From Pseudisothecium myosuroides (taxonomy: Eukaryota; Streptophyta; Bryopsida; Hypnales; Lembophyllaceae), in contig OX637292.1 of the NCBI GenBank assembly GCA_951799445.1, positions 18,665,296 to 18,729,295 of the forward strand: DNA of 64,000 nucleotides, read 5' to 3'. The position numbers and the translations under genes were made by a program. Shown in pieces: positions 25,460 through 43,110 of this stretch; positions within the stretch are counted from its first letter, which is position 1; each line of letters opens with the position of its first letter. A model generated the notes under the pieces. The model saw only the letters and a program-made list of their open reading frames with translations. It was not told the DNA's origin and ran no database searches.

Positions 25460-26062
25460 AGTGGATATCCTGAATAATAAGATGATACGACTTCAAACCT
25501 TGATAATTTTCTTTCACCTGATGAACACAAGTACAAAAACAACAATGAGGTGGAAACTCAAAACCCTATACATGCAAAAAAATGACAAAAACACCAAACC
25601 CTACATTGCCGACAAACATACTATATTGATAATTTTCTCTCTCTCCTTCTCTTCCTAATGTTGCTTTTTGCATTTATTGCACAATAAAAACGCACCGTAA
25701 AAAATAGGAATTTTCCAAATACAAAAGTGTTGAATGTGTTCCTCTTTTGTGTATGTAAAGCACGAGAGATAGGGCAAAATAAAAAGCAAATAACATAGGC
25801 CAATGAAGAAGACAAAAGAAAAACAAATGCAAGAGAGACACCAAGACCAGTAAGGCTTGGCAAGAGCGGAGACCACGGCGGAGGGTTGAAGAAGGAGTGG
25901 TTGCTTGTCCCGAACGTCAGGTTCCTTTATTGCAGGGTGTCGCTTCACCGGAGGTAAATCACTTTGATGTTATAGCATCAATTTAAAAGTCTCTTGCCGC
26001 TTTGATCTACTTCACAACTCTCAATTATATTACTCATCCCTTTGAATCATTTCAGGTATTTA
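25460..26062 (-). promoter_or_regulatory. ATG8 copy 1 leader and promoter
   Basis: A pyrimidine tract and AG (cttattattcag on the minus strand, ending at 25470) ten bases before the ATG suggests a 5'-UTR intron. GC-richer sequence at 25850-25950 could be the first, non-coding exon. The donor was not fixed. Confidence 0.35.
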
Positions 26063-26400
26063 TACTATAAAATCAATCCTACTATTGAGGTTTGTACTGT
26101 TGCTTTAAAATAAAAGTTAATTATAAAAATAACCAAGCCTACTATTGAGGTTTGTATTGTTATTTATAGAATAAAAATCAATTATAAAAGTAATCAATCC
26201 TACTATTGAGGGTTGTATTGCTATTTTAAAATAAAAGTTAATTATAAAAATAACCAAGCCTACTATTGAGGTTTGTTTTGTAATTTATAGAATAAAAATC
26301 AATCATAAAAATAACTAACCCTACTATTGAAGATTACATTGCTATTTTATAATAAAATTTAATTATAGAAGTAATCAATCCTACTGAGTTTAGTAATATA
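26063..26400. repeat. 60-61-bp tandem repeat, about 5.5 copies
   Basis: The phrase CCTACTATTGAGG recurs with starts about 60, 61, 60 and 61 bp apart (26079 to about 26320), and a shortened copy follows near 26380. Copies alternate between 'aatcaatcc' and 'aaccaagcc' types, so the higher-order unit is about 121 bp. AT-rich, no coding. Confidence 0.85.
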
Positions 26401-27281
26401 ACAATCCTATTAATGATTGGTAATATGACTATAAAATAAAAATTAATCATAAAACATCCAATATTAATATTGAAGTAGTAACTTCATTAAAATATAATTT
26501 AATTAATTAATTATATATATACACACACATCAAATTAGTTTGTTTTTTTATTTATTATAATTAGATATCATGTTTTGTTTTCTCACAGTGAAACCTCCAA
26601 TAGTATTCATTATACTGTCAGAAAGCTTTCAACAAAGAAAGGATGCACAAGCTTTGTTTCTTGGCATTCGGACCTACACTGAGAAAATTATGGATTTTTG
26701 AATTATTTAAGGATCTTAAATTATGGATCTTTTGGACCGTGCGCCAGCTTGTTGTGTTCATAGTATCATTGGAAAGCTCTATGCAAGGAGGGGTGCATAG
26801 CCTTTGTTTCATGGCATTTGGCATATAGCTAAAATGATATTGAATTCAAAGTTTTAATAGATTGAAAAGTTAAATATTTTATTTTATTATACTATGGCAA
26901 CGGCATGTGGCATACTAGTAGTTATAATTGTGAAAACAAGCAATCTCACTACTAAGAATAATTACATTATTATAAATATAAATTCAAAATAAAAACAACT
27001 AATCCCACTATTGAGGATAGTAGATTTGTCATTAAATTAAAAAAAATCATTATAAAATGAACCATACCTACTAATGAAGTTAGTATCTATACTCTAATTT
27101 CAAAATTAATTAAAAAGAAATCAATTCTAACACTAAGATTTGGAAACAATATAATATAAAGTATAAAATTAACGAACAATTATAAGGCTAATTAGTTACT
27201 GGATGGCAAAATAGGTAATTTCAAAGGTTATTTTGTAAACCATATCTATACCATATGACAACTTTTTAAATAAGATTATTA
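26401..27281. other. Degenerate continuation of the satellite, then AT-rich DNA
   Basis: Decayed copies of the same satellite phrase appear at 26400-26470 and 26980-27180 ('actaatcccactattgaggatagta', 'catacctactaatgaagttagta'), separated by unrelated sequence at 26480-26940. The array was therefore longer and has been broken. No gene. Confidence 0.55.
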
Positions 27282-27932
27282 TTAACCCCTAAATGTCTGA
27301 GGCACCAAATTTTGGTGTCAACAGAACTTTGAAGTTAAATAAAACCTAACCTAGTTGCTATTTTTAGTAATTTATATATTTTTAAAATTCTTTTTGAAGT
27401 CTAGTTTCAGCATCAAAAATTTGATTTTGAAAATGATTGAATATGATTTTTCTATTCAAGATTCTGTGCAAGAATACTCATTGCAATCTTGACTTTCTGT
27501 AGTGTTGAGGGCTCTTGGAAATGAACCTCAAATACACTAGATCTCAGAGAAAAAATCACATTAGAAATTCATTTAAAAAACTATAGAGTAGATTTTGAAA
27601 AGCCGTAAATTGATTGGGATTATGCATGTTAGGTCCTTTAACCTCATTTTTTTGTTGACCAACTTTTTTAATTTGGCATATGAAAAGAGGATCGAAAGAC
27701 TTCAAGTCACTTTTGCAGTTTTAACACCCTCATGTTCAAACATTATAATCTTTCAATTCATAAGTGATATTGTTGTGTTTTCTTTTCCTATGTGACCTCT
27801 AACATGTCTAGATTGAATTTATACTGTTAAAATTCATAAAAAATTGATAAAGCTTGTCAAAATAATTTTTTTGGTTCAATTTAGAGCAAATTCCTAGAAG
27901 TTCAAAAAATCCTTTGGGCAATTAGGGGTTAA
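27282..27932 (+). mobile_element. piggyBac-like MITE (copy F)
   Basis: 651 bp, TTAA-CCCCTAAATGTCTG at the left, GGGCAATTAGGGG-TTAA at the right. Inverted relative of 55092-55845 (both carry 'ggc(a/g)cc(a/t)' and 'gttgac' blocks near one end and a 'cactagatc' phrase in the middle). No coding. Confidence 0.75.
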
Positions 27933-28460
27933 GATCCAGTGAGAATTTCAATCCAAGTCATTTTGGTACCTTTAGAACTTTGAATTTTTTGAAGTTGAAA
28001 TTACAGGATAGCTCTACAAGTCACATGCACTAAATCTAGTTAGTTTTTGTTCAAATCTACATGTCAATAAACATAACTGGTTGGAATTACAAATATATTA
28101 TTAGTAGATATACCAAATATTATGAATGATTTATTTAATTATTTTGAATCACTTGACAATAATTTTATTTGCTAAAAGCTATTGAATAAAATAGATCTTC
28201 AAACTGAAATTCATTTACTATAAAAGTTAGTTTATCCATTATTCCATCTATTTCATCTATTACTGATCCAATTTGTATCATATATTTCTATTTTAATAAA
28301 ACTTACCATATTAGAGTGTAGTTGATTGTATCTCTTATCTTTCACCACCATCATAATATCAATAATACTAAGAGGGGCAACAGTATTTTGAATTGTTAAT
28401 TTACATTCTTTTATTCCAATGATGCTAGCATGTGAGCATAGAAATGTTAGCTTTTGAGCC

Positions 28461-29403
28461 TTAACCCCTAAAGGACTGGCATGCGATTTTTGGCCGTATA
28501 GAAATTTTGGGTAGGTTCGTGTGACTAGAGATTTCCATATTTTAGGCTGAAATTTTAATAGAACGTGGGCGTGAGGAATATCTTTCATATACACTAAATT
28601 TCAGGACATTGGAAATAGGAGTCAAAAGTTATGGCCAAATATGTTATTTTTTTTTGTAACTGGGCAGTCCGGGCAGCAAGAAAAATTTAGCAAAAATTTG
28701 ATTTTTTTTTTTTTTAAATTTTTTTTTTCTTGTAGATTATATTCTTGTTTATCTGGAAAGCTTTGATTCATTTCATTTGGATTTGTTATGAGAAAGTTAT
28801 GGACATTCTTGTTTTTCGGGCAATTAGAGCATCTTCTTGAAAAAAATAACTTGTAGGATTCATTTCTAAATGCTATTTTTGCAATTTTTCAAAAAAAATA
28901 AATTCTCATGGTTTAGTTTACTTGCTAGAACAATCTCATCATTGGGATTAGTGTATTTTAATTCCATCTAAAATATATTAATGTTTTAGATTTTCCTTCT
29001 ATCTCGTACCTACTTCTACTTAATAAATTTTTTAGGAATGATAATTAAGTTTTTTTTAATATTTTTTTTCCCCCTAGACTCTCAACTCAATTCTCCACTA
29101 TAAAGATTTAAAGCACAAAACTCTGTAGTGCAAAAATTTTAAGTGCAAAATGTTTCAAGTCAAAAAATCTAGTCCCGCAATGTGCTGAAATACTTGTTTT
29201 TTCCACTTTAAACGCAGATATCTTGCAATTTGAGCGGTCAAAAATTCTGAAATTTTTTCCACACATTCTCATACTAGTTAGGTGTAAGATCTTGCGGTTA
29301 GATGTGGCAAAAAACATTTTCATATTTTTTTACTCTTTGCTATAGAAATGGCAGTTTTGATGGTTTTTTGGCAGAAAAAAGGCCTTGGGCCTTTAGGGGT
29401 TAA
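28461..29403 (+). mobile_element. piggyBac-like MITE, 940-bp subfamily (copy B)
   Basis: 943 bp, TTAA-CCCCTAAAGGAC at the left, GGGCCTTTAGGGG-TTAA at the right. Collinear and strongly similar to 9609-10545. No coding. Confidence 0.85.
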
Positions 29404-30035
29404 GCATATGTATAAGTAGATACTCTACAATCATTGAAGGTGCTTATAGTACAAACAACTATAATGTAGGTATTTATAACATATATACACTATAGTTATG
29501 GAGGGTTTTCATAATATAAACACCTATAATATAGGTGTATAGACTTCTATGCTCATGTGCTCATGATTTAAGGCTCACATAATAGCAACCGTACTTTTAC
29601 TCTAATGGACATGTGCACTCTATTATTAATAATAGAAATTATAAAAAAAGATTCCATTTCTAAAGTCTATAAAAAGCACTAACAATACAACTTATTTAAC
29701 AAGTAGATTAGGATTTTATTTTCAACTTCTCAAGGTACAGCAAGATAAGAATTAATACTTAAAATCATTAAAATAAGCATTTCAATATATTCTATCTAGA
29801 CTCATCTTCAAACTTTGGTTCAATTAATCAAATTAAAAAAATTGTAGTGAAAGATATTGCAAAAGGACTACTGTAGCACATCCATCTACCACTCTCACAC
29901 TTCTACAAGCTATACATTAGGCCTAACTAGTAGCTAAAACAAAATTCAACAACTTCACAATACAACTACTCTAAGACTCCCACCTATACAATACATACCC
30001 CCTTACATTCCAAAATACATATGTTCTAGCCTACT
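29404..30035. other. AT-rich spacer
   Basis: Nothing recognisable; a short repeated phrase 'ctataatgtaggt' / 'ctataatataggt' near 29460-29540. Confidence 0.5.
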
Positions 30036-30983
30036 TTAATCCTTAAAGTCAAAAGACTCCACACACACACCCTTTCTTTTTCTTTACTCAAATTCCACTC
30101 AAAACTGCCATTTCTATTGCAAAGTGCAAAAAACTTTAGAATTTTTTTTTTATGCATATCTAACTATAAATATGATCTTGCACTAGACTAGTATAAGAAT
30201 GTGGAAGAAATTTCAGAAACTTTGACAATGGAGCAAGATATTTGCATTTGAAGTAAAGAAAACCATTTTTCTTGCATATTGCATGACTAGATTTTAAGGA
30301 TTTGAATCTTCTTATTTTAAAATATTTGCACTACCAATATTAATTTAAAAATAATCATGATGAAAAATTGAGTTGAAAGTCTTAAAAAAAATTCAAAAAA
30401 CACACACTTGATTTTGTGCTTTAAAAAATTGTGTAGTAGAAGTAGGTGCAAGACTGAAGGAAAATCTAAATTGTTAGTAGGTCTAAGATGGAATTGAAAC
30501 ACCATATTCTCAATGGTGAGATTGATCTAGCAAAAAAACTAAACCATGTTAAGTGTTTTTTTTGAAAAATTGTGAAAATAGCGTGCAAAAATGAATTTTG
30601 TAAGTTATTTTTTCAAGAAGATGTTTAGATTGCCTCCAAAACAAGATTGTCCATGACTTTCTCATCACTAGTCCAAATAGAATGAATCAAATCTTTTCAT
30701 GTAGACAAAAATGTTTTCTATGAGAAATAAAATTTTGAAAATTTTATCTTCAATTTTTGTGAAGTTTTTTATGCTACCCAACGAACTCAATTTTGGACTC
30801 AGGGTGGCATAACTTTTGCTCTTAGGCACCAATCGCAATAAAAATTATATTTTTTGAAAGATAAATAATATATTTTCTTATCATCAAAAAAGTTTCAAAA
30901 AATCAAGGCAAAAATTGAAACCTTTGGAACCTACCCAAAATCCATTTTGTCCTTTGAAGGGACAATGGGACTTTAGGGGTTAA
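30036..30983 (-). mobile_element. piggyBac-like MITE, 940-bp subfamily (copy C, inverted)
   Basis: 948 bp, TTAA-TCCTTAAAGTC at the left, GGGACTTTAGGGG-TTAA at the right. Reverse orientation relative to copies A and B. More diverged but collinear ('gcaagatatttgcatt', 'aagaagatgtttagattgcctc'). Confidence 0.8.
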
Positions 30984-31012
30984 ACCCAATATTTTACCTA
31001 TGATGAACCGAC

Positions 31013-31323
31013 CATTACAAGAAGTTTCAGGCCTCAAAGAGGCCGTTAACAGATGATTTTCGGCACCCAATGCAATTACAGAATAATTAAAAAAAAATTA
31101 TTATTATTTTTTAATATTTTTTAATATTTAAAAAAAAATATATATATATATATATAATAAAAAAATTAAAAAAAATTAAAAAAATTAAAAAGTCTGACGT
31201 GGCTCTAGTAGTGCCACATTAGCATCCGAAATCAAATAATTTTTTATTTGAATTTTTTCTGCAATTGCACCCGGGGGGGATCAAAACTTGCAGCCCCTTC
31301 GGAGGTTGAAATTTCTTGTAATG
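31013..31323. mobile_element. CATTA-ended MITE, copy 3
   Basis: 311 bp, ends CATTACAAGAAGTTTCA and TGAAATTTCTTGTAATG, core GACGTGGCTC...GTGCCACATTAGC. The middle is a poly-A/T and TA microsatellite stretch. Same family as 7353-7598 and 9320-9600. Confidence 0.7.
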
Positions 31324-34859
<3,536 letters not shown>

Positions 34860-35724
34860 AAGGATCCAGCGCTTTGCTGGTTGAAGACATGTATTCCATT
34901 CGTAAGGGTACTGGGTAGTCTGGGACTTTTTTTGTTTTTGTGAAGCTATCAGGCAGTCAACAGGACTTCGTTCACAACTAGCTGAATTTTGTTCTCGGCA
35001 CAAGCACACTAGCTTCAGTTAGTATCTGTCTCGTCTGTGCTTTGGGAGCTGGACTGCTGACTCGGAGCGTCTTTGTAAGTTTGGTGTCGAAATTGTGTTT
35101 CTTGTACAGCAGTGGATAAAAATCAGACAAATGTACATCTTTTGATTTACATCATGTGCTCCAGCACAGCATATAAATAAACACTTGTTTTTCCTTAATT
35201 TTATAGTTTTCACGTATTAGATGAGGGTATCTGTAGTCCATATGTTACAATTCATGGATAGCGCTCTGTTGTGAGCAGGATGATTCGTTCTGTAATTTCA
35301 CTTGAAGAAGTTCACCAGTTTGGTCTCTGTGTCGGTTGTGGGGCGTTACTGTATCGAGTCACATGTGACCTTCGCCATCATGTGGACATAAGACCTTCGC
35401 CATCATTTGTGATTCTAGACGAAAGCGGTGTGGTACTCTGGGATTTTATTTTCACTTTTCAAGGCATTACTATACAATTTTTGTTCTTGACTTCGACGGT
35501 GAAACTATCTTCATCCGAAAATGATTAGATTCACTCGCTCAGGCAGTTAGTACGAGACGAAGAGACCTCATTAGTTCATCCATTGTATTTTACGCTCTTG
35601 TAAATGTGACGATATCATCCTACTTTGGAATTTTTTGGATGGTTTAATTGAATATTGAAAGTTATTTTGCAAAATATTTCAAAGAAATGTGTAAAAAAAC
35701 TTGCCACTCTACAAACCAGTCCCC
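34860..35724 (+). other. ATG8 copy 2 3'-UTR and spacer
   Basis: Transcribed-looking composition to about 35200, with AATAAA at 35176-35181; nothing recognised after that. Confidence 0.45.
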
Positions 35725-36166
35725 TAATGTAGGACCACCTATACCTGATCAAATAAGTGATTTCAGAACAGATTAGGAGCAGCGTGAGGCAATGGAAATT
35801 TTTCTCATGGAGAGACTAGAGAGATAAGAAATATTAGGATTGTGAATTTTTTGTAATTTTATTGTCAAAATTGAAATTACTATGAATTTTGGGACACAAA
35901 AAGTGCTCCAATTCCATTACCAATGTCTAGAGTCTTCCAATTCTGATCATAGTCGAACTACTACTTTCTACTATCTTGTTCACTACTTCTTGCGCACTTT
36001 GGGACATGTGGCATGATCTTAATCATATTAACTTTGAAAAGGAGAAAAACACACATTCTAAGGAGAAAAAAACACATTTCAAGCTTCGGTTCCCTTCCTG
36101 GTTTGAAATAGTGCATCCTACGTGTTGGCCATAGCTCCATGATCTGGAATGGATGGTTCTACCTTA
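35725..36166. mobile_element. TAAGGTAG-family MITE, diverged copy
   Basis: 442 bp with ends TAATGTAGGACCACC and GGATGGTTCTACCTTA (inverted, imperfect). The interior phrase 'agattaggagcagcgtgaggcaatggaaattttt' type sequence also occurs in 42182-42541. No coding. Confidence 0.55.
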
Positions 36167-36344
36167 AATTTGTAAGTGAATAAAATGCCACAAAAACTTG
36201 GTTTATACCATGATGTTCTTCACTAACATAAACTTATGGTGCAATTTTCAATTTCTTAAGTATATTTTGTATTGAATATGACTTTTCCTCACTATATCTA
36301 CAAAAAAATCATAATAAATCCAAAGTTTTGCAATAAATTTGAAA

Positions 36345-37147
36345 TTAACCCCTAAAGAACCAACTTGCTATTTTTAGCAACATAGAAATTTTGGACAGGT
36401 ATGTGTGACTAGAGACTTCTATATTTTAGGCTAAATTATAGATAATAATTTTATTTATAATAAGATCTATTATATGCGGAAAGCTTATTATAGATTTTTT
36501 ACTTTTTAATCTAGATTTATATATACGCGGAAAGCTTTGAATCATTCCATTTAGTTTGGAGGCAGTTATGGATTCTCTACTGTAAAATAAACTTCAAAGT
36601 AATTTATTTCACTCAATTTTCTATATTTTTTGGAAAAAATAAAATTACAGGATCTAGATTGTTTATTACAACATTACAACAATTGGGATTGACATTTTTC
36701 AATTCCATAATTAAACTCTTAAAATTTTTGTATTTTAAATCATTCTCTACTTCTTCTTAATTACTATTTTTTTCCTATATGGTGTACAATTCCAAATGAT
36801 TTGAATTTTTTTAAGCATGTAACCAACTTACTTAGGAAAAAGAATTCAAAGAAGCACCACCATTTTGGACATTTTTTCATATAAAAGTGAGCTTGTGAAG
36901 TGCAAGTGCCCTATTTATCACAGGGCAAAAAAAATGATTTTAATGAATTTTAATGTTTATATCTTGCAATCTATGTGGTGGAAATTTCTGAAATTTTTAC
37001 CACGTGTTCTCAAGTTAGCATAATACAAGATCCTATGATTACATGAGTCAAAAAAAGTTTTTTTTCAAAAATTTGGTACTTGTACTAAAAATGGTAGTTT
37101 TTCAAGCGTTTGTGGTGAAAACATAGTCATGGAACTTTAGGGATTAA
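36345..37147 (+). mobile_element. piggyBac-like MITE (copy E)
   Basis: 803 bp, TTAA-CCCCTAAAGAACC at the left, GGAACTTTAGGGA-TTAA at the right. A shortened relative of the 940-bp subfamily ('tatagaaattttgg', 'gactagaga', 'atatcttgcaatctatg'). No coding. Confidence 0.75.
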
Positions 37148-37266
37148 CGAATATATGTAATTTCATTCTTGAAAAGTAAAGTAAAGGTAATCAATTTCAC
37201 TATGATTTTTTTGCAAAGTAGAGCAAAAAAAAAAATACTGAACTTGATTACCTATGGAGTCAGACT

Positions 37267-37520
37267 TTAACCCTGTAACTATAGAATTAGACTTTAATCA
37301 TATAAGGATGAGCTAGTATTTGTGGAAACCACCATCTGCTACATGCATCATCTACTTTAAGAAAACCAAAAGTACTCATTAGAGGTCAAGCTACTGTATA
37401 AGGTCTCTCCTTTTTGCACAAAATTCCAAGGATGATTGACAATTGCACTTTTGCCTTACATAAAAGTATTCTCTATCATCCATCAAACATTTGATATCCG
37501 CGGTAGTGTTATAGGATTAA
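37267..37520 (+). mobile_element. Short TTAA-flanked element; uninterrupted relative of 17431-18730
   Basis: 254 bp, TTAA-CCCTGTAACTATAG at the left, GTGTTATAGGA-TTAA at the right. Its internal 'catctactTTAAgaaaacc' is the intact target that in the 17431-18730 copy holds a 974-bp insertion. Confidence 0.7.
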
Positions 37521-38433
37521 AGGTTGAGTTCATTGTTTGGTAAGTTCTTTGAAAAAAGACTTTGTCAAATTTGTTTTTAGTGAAGTATTTATTATGAAAC
37601 TAGGTTTCATCAAAATAGTTTTTTATTTTAAATACGTACCATAAGTAAAAGGCAAGATAGATACACTCATCTCAATAACTTTAGCATCTATTTTATAGAA
37701 TTATTTCTCTTCTGCTCGGAACTACAACTGTAACATAAAATTGGAGACTTGCTTGTGCGTCTTTGTAAGTACTATGTTGTATTGAAGTACATTTGAAAAT
37801 TTAAAATCTATATCATCAAGGATGATCTTAATGGATAGCAAAAAAATATTTCTAAAAATAGATGTAGGAATTTTTGGGATACTATTATTTTTAAATAATA
37901 TTTTTTTGGATGGTAAAAAAAAAATCTTTTTATCATTAATTACATGCCAAAATCACATTCCCAAATTTAATTAATTATTGGGGAGGGGATGCTGATTCTA
38001 CCAAATAGGGTCTCCTACCTTGTAGGTTGTCTTTCCTCTTTAGAATTTAGCCTTCAAGTCATGAAATGTCGCGAACTCCTCCGCACTGCAAAGAAGCTTC
38101 AATATCCCCCGGCTATGGCGACGACGACTCTGCGACAGACTTTCTCTTGTCCTCTGCGACAAAACCGGCGCCTCTGTTCCTTGAGCCTCCCGTCATTCTT
38201 CTCTCTCCGGCTCTTTTGACATTGTCCCTCGCCCGCGCTCGTGCTCCTGGCGTACGCAATTTGAAAGCACAAGGTTTCAACGATGCTCTGAAGATCATGG
38301 CTTCGAGTTTCTGCTTCTTTTGAGAATGGATTCCAGTGCCGACAGCTCGTGTTCGAATTGAAATTTGAAAGGCGAGATTGAGAGAGAGAGGGGGTTGCGA
38401 GGAAGGAGAGAGGAGAGAAGGAGCGGTTTTAGG
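37521..38433 (+). promoter_or_regulatory. Upstream and leader of the PFA-DSP gene
   Basis: AT-rich until about 37990, then GC-richer with a GA-repeat leader (38373-38420) just before the ATG. An antisense frame across 38113-38541 has no recognisable domain and is taken as a shadow of the leader and first exon. Confidence 0.4.
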
Positions 38434-40637
<2,204 letters not shown>

Positions 40638-41597
40638 CTAGAGCTTTTTTTTGGAGCTCAATTTTCTTTTCTGAATAATGAGCTTGTTTTTTGTGCCCAA
40701 CTGCTCGTGTCATCGTGATTGGATGACCAGGTTGCAGAGCATAAGATTCTTGCTATTGTGGCTACAGAAGTGGCTACTTATGACCGGTTTTGAGGGACGA
40801 ACTCCCTCGTAGAACGACTAAGCAGGATGAAAGTCATGTTGAAGCCTTGCCATTGTTCTTTAGAACAGTTTTGAATTAGAATTATTGTTGAAGCATGTAG
40901 TTGTAAAATGTTAATTGGGCCTGGTAACCCTGGTTTGCTGGATTGCCATTGTCTCTTCATTGAAAGAGATTCTTGTGTCACTCTGTCTTCAGTATGTCGT
41001 CATCTTTGTACCACTTGCGGCTCCGTGGCTCATCACATGCTGTGAGTACGCTGCTGATTTTCCAGAGCTTGTCCGAATTAGCTGTAGTCTATCAGGCTCC
41101 TGGAAGAAGTCTGCTGGCCTGACTTTAGTAACGTTGAAAAGGTTTTTGAGAATAGAATTTGTTCATGAGATTTCGTGTTGGTGACAACTTCCCTCTTGAC
41201 TCTAATGTTTACTATCCCAGGAATGCCGGCAACACCAACATCAAAAACAGTTTTGATTGAAAAAGCAATACATCTTATGAATAGTAAATGGTAAGGAAAG
41301 AACTGAACAATATATGTGTTGTTAATTGGTGTTAAATATCATTAGTTGGATGTATGGTGGAGCTACCACCATGACCCTTTATATTATGGTTGTCACATTT
41401 TTTTTAGTAATAAATGGCACTTTATTTAGCTATATGGTTGTATGGAACATTTTTGGATAGGCGGTTTTGGTTGTTCCAACTTGCATTCTTAGTTTTGCAA
41501 GACTAGAAGATTGCCCTTTGTTAAAAAAATTTGTTCAGGTTTTGGTGTAGAGCCTTATGGAATTTTCTACCTTATCCTTAAAGGTTTGATGGAGACT
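40638..41597 (+). other. PFA-DSP 3'-UTR and spacer
   Basis: Mixed composition to about 41200, then AT-rich. No further gene recognised. Confidence 0.45.
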
Positions 41598-41951
41598 ATA
41601 TATATAGTCATGTATTTTTACTCTTAGAATACAAAGTATGTTTTAAAATATGGGAAGACATACAATTTTGGATTGAAAATTCAATAGCTATAACATCTTA
41701 AATTTTGAAGTCATTTTCATATCTAAACCTTATTATATTCAAATATGGCACTATACATGTAAAATATGTGGTTGTTTTGTAACTTCTCAAATATGTAGGA
41801 GGTGTAATAATTATCTAAATTGGAAGTGCCATATGTCATTGGATGTAGCTTAGAATGAATACAAACTCTTGTAATGAGGTTGATGTATACTTCTATAACT
41901 TATATGTCAAATTATACACAAAAAACACCATATTGCAACTCAAATTGGGCT
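41598..41951 (+). repeat. Dispersed repeat, copy 2 (partner 8600-8962)
   Basis: Diverged, same orientation; see the entry at 8600. The hairpin at 41965 follows directly here but not at the other copy. Confidence 0.6.
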
Positions 41952-41964
41952 TTTTAAAATCTGC

Positions 41965-42084
41965 GTTTGCCTCAACAAAATCTACTTGATGTGTTTGTTG
42001 AGGCAAACAGAAAATCTACGTAGAAAAACGTAGATTTTGTGTTTGCTTCAACAAACACATCAAGTAGATTTTGTTGAGGCAAAC
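41965..42084. repeat. 120-bp near-perfect hairpin (57-bp arms, 6-nt loop)
   Basis: The left arm 41965-42021 and right arm 42028-42084 are reverse complements with only two mismatches (near 42001 and 42010), around AGAAAA. Each arm also contains its own smaller palindrome: GTTTGCCTCAACAAA and TTTGTTGAGGCAAAC about 14 nt apart. It could be a young foldback element or a small-RNA precursor. No target duplication was recognised. Confidence 0.9.
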
Positions 42085-42181
42085 ACAAATTTCTTCTAGT
42101 GCTAGGAGTGAGGCCGATTGATCTTTGACAATGGAAACATTGCTTGGGCTATCTGGGCAGCTGTGGTCGATCTTAGACGTA

Positions 42182-42541
42182 TAAGGTAAAAGCACCAGTA
42201 GTCAACCTTTTAAGCAATTTTGGAGCAGATTGTGCGCAGTAAGAGGTGGTGGAAATTTTTCCCATGTAGGAAGATAGGAAATAGGGGGATTACAATTTTT
42301 TTTTGAATTTTCGAAGAGGGCTGCCCTAAAATTACAAAACCGTTCACTATTGGAGCCATAAATGTCCTCTAAACACCTCATAACCACCATTCCATGTGTC
42401 TATCCACCAATCAAGGATCGACACCTCACCAGTGTTGGCATTAAGGCTCTGATTTTGTCAGAAAACTACATGGGTTTGGAAGAGTTTGATGGTGGAGATC
42501 GGGCCAAAAGTAAGATGGTGGAAATAGGTTGGTTTACCTTA
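42182..42541. mobile_element. TAAGGTA-ended MITE, diverged copy
   Basis: 360 bp, ends TAAGGTAAAAGCACC and GGTTGGTTTACCTTA, interior related to 35725-36166. Inverted ends are short and imperfect. Confidence 0.45.
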
Positions 42542-43079
42542 TGTACAGGTATCCTTCAAGAAGTCTTATATCCCCATTGTGAAGCCCTTCAAACTTTTTT
42601 GTTTTAACTCCATTTTAAGAATATCCTATCAAAACTATCTTGTTAAATTTATTATTTTATGCAATCTTGATCAGCACTCCAAATTTCAATTTCAAAAAAC
42701 AACAATTCCATTTTTGATAAATTGTTTTGTGTACTTTTCGTTGTGTTACATAATAATTGATCGAAAAACATTGGTGATGAATTTTTTAAGTTTTATTGTG
42801 GGAACATTTAAGAAACATCAATTTGGCACATCTCACTTTTAGGAAAAATCCACATTATCTAGGAAAAATGTTACACTACAAAGAATTCAATGTCAAGGTG
42901 CTCAAGACATTGTAAGTTTCTGAATGTCAGGGGTGCTTGCAAGCAGGAGTGAAATCTACTTCTTTTAGTATCCTTGTAATTAAAAATATTATTCAACTCA
43001 TGTTTAGATTTTTTCATCTTAAACTATAAATTTTGTTTGTAATTTTTGCACACGCACGCGTGTGCACACACACATACAG

Positions 43080-43110
<31 letters not shown>

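Noticed and set aside
43082..43110. TA run considered as an origin or regulatory site
   Set aside because: A plain dinucleotide microsatellite with no further signal.
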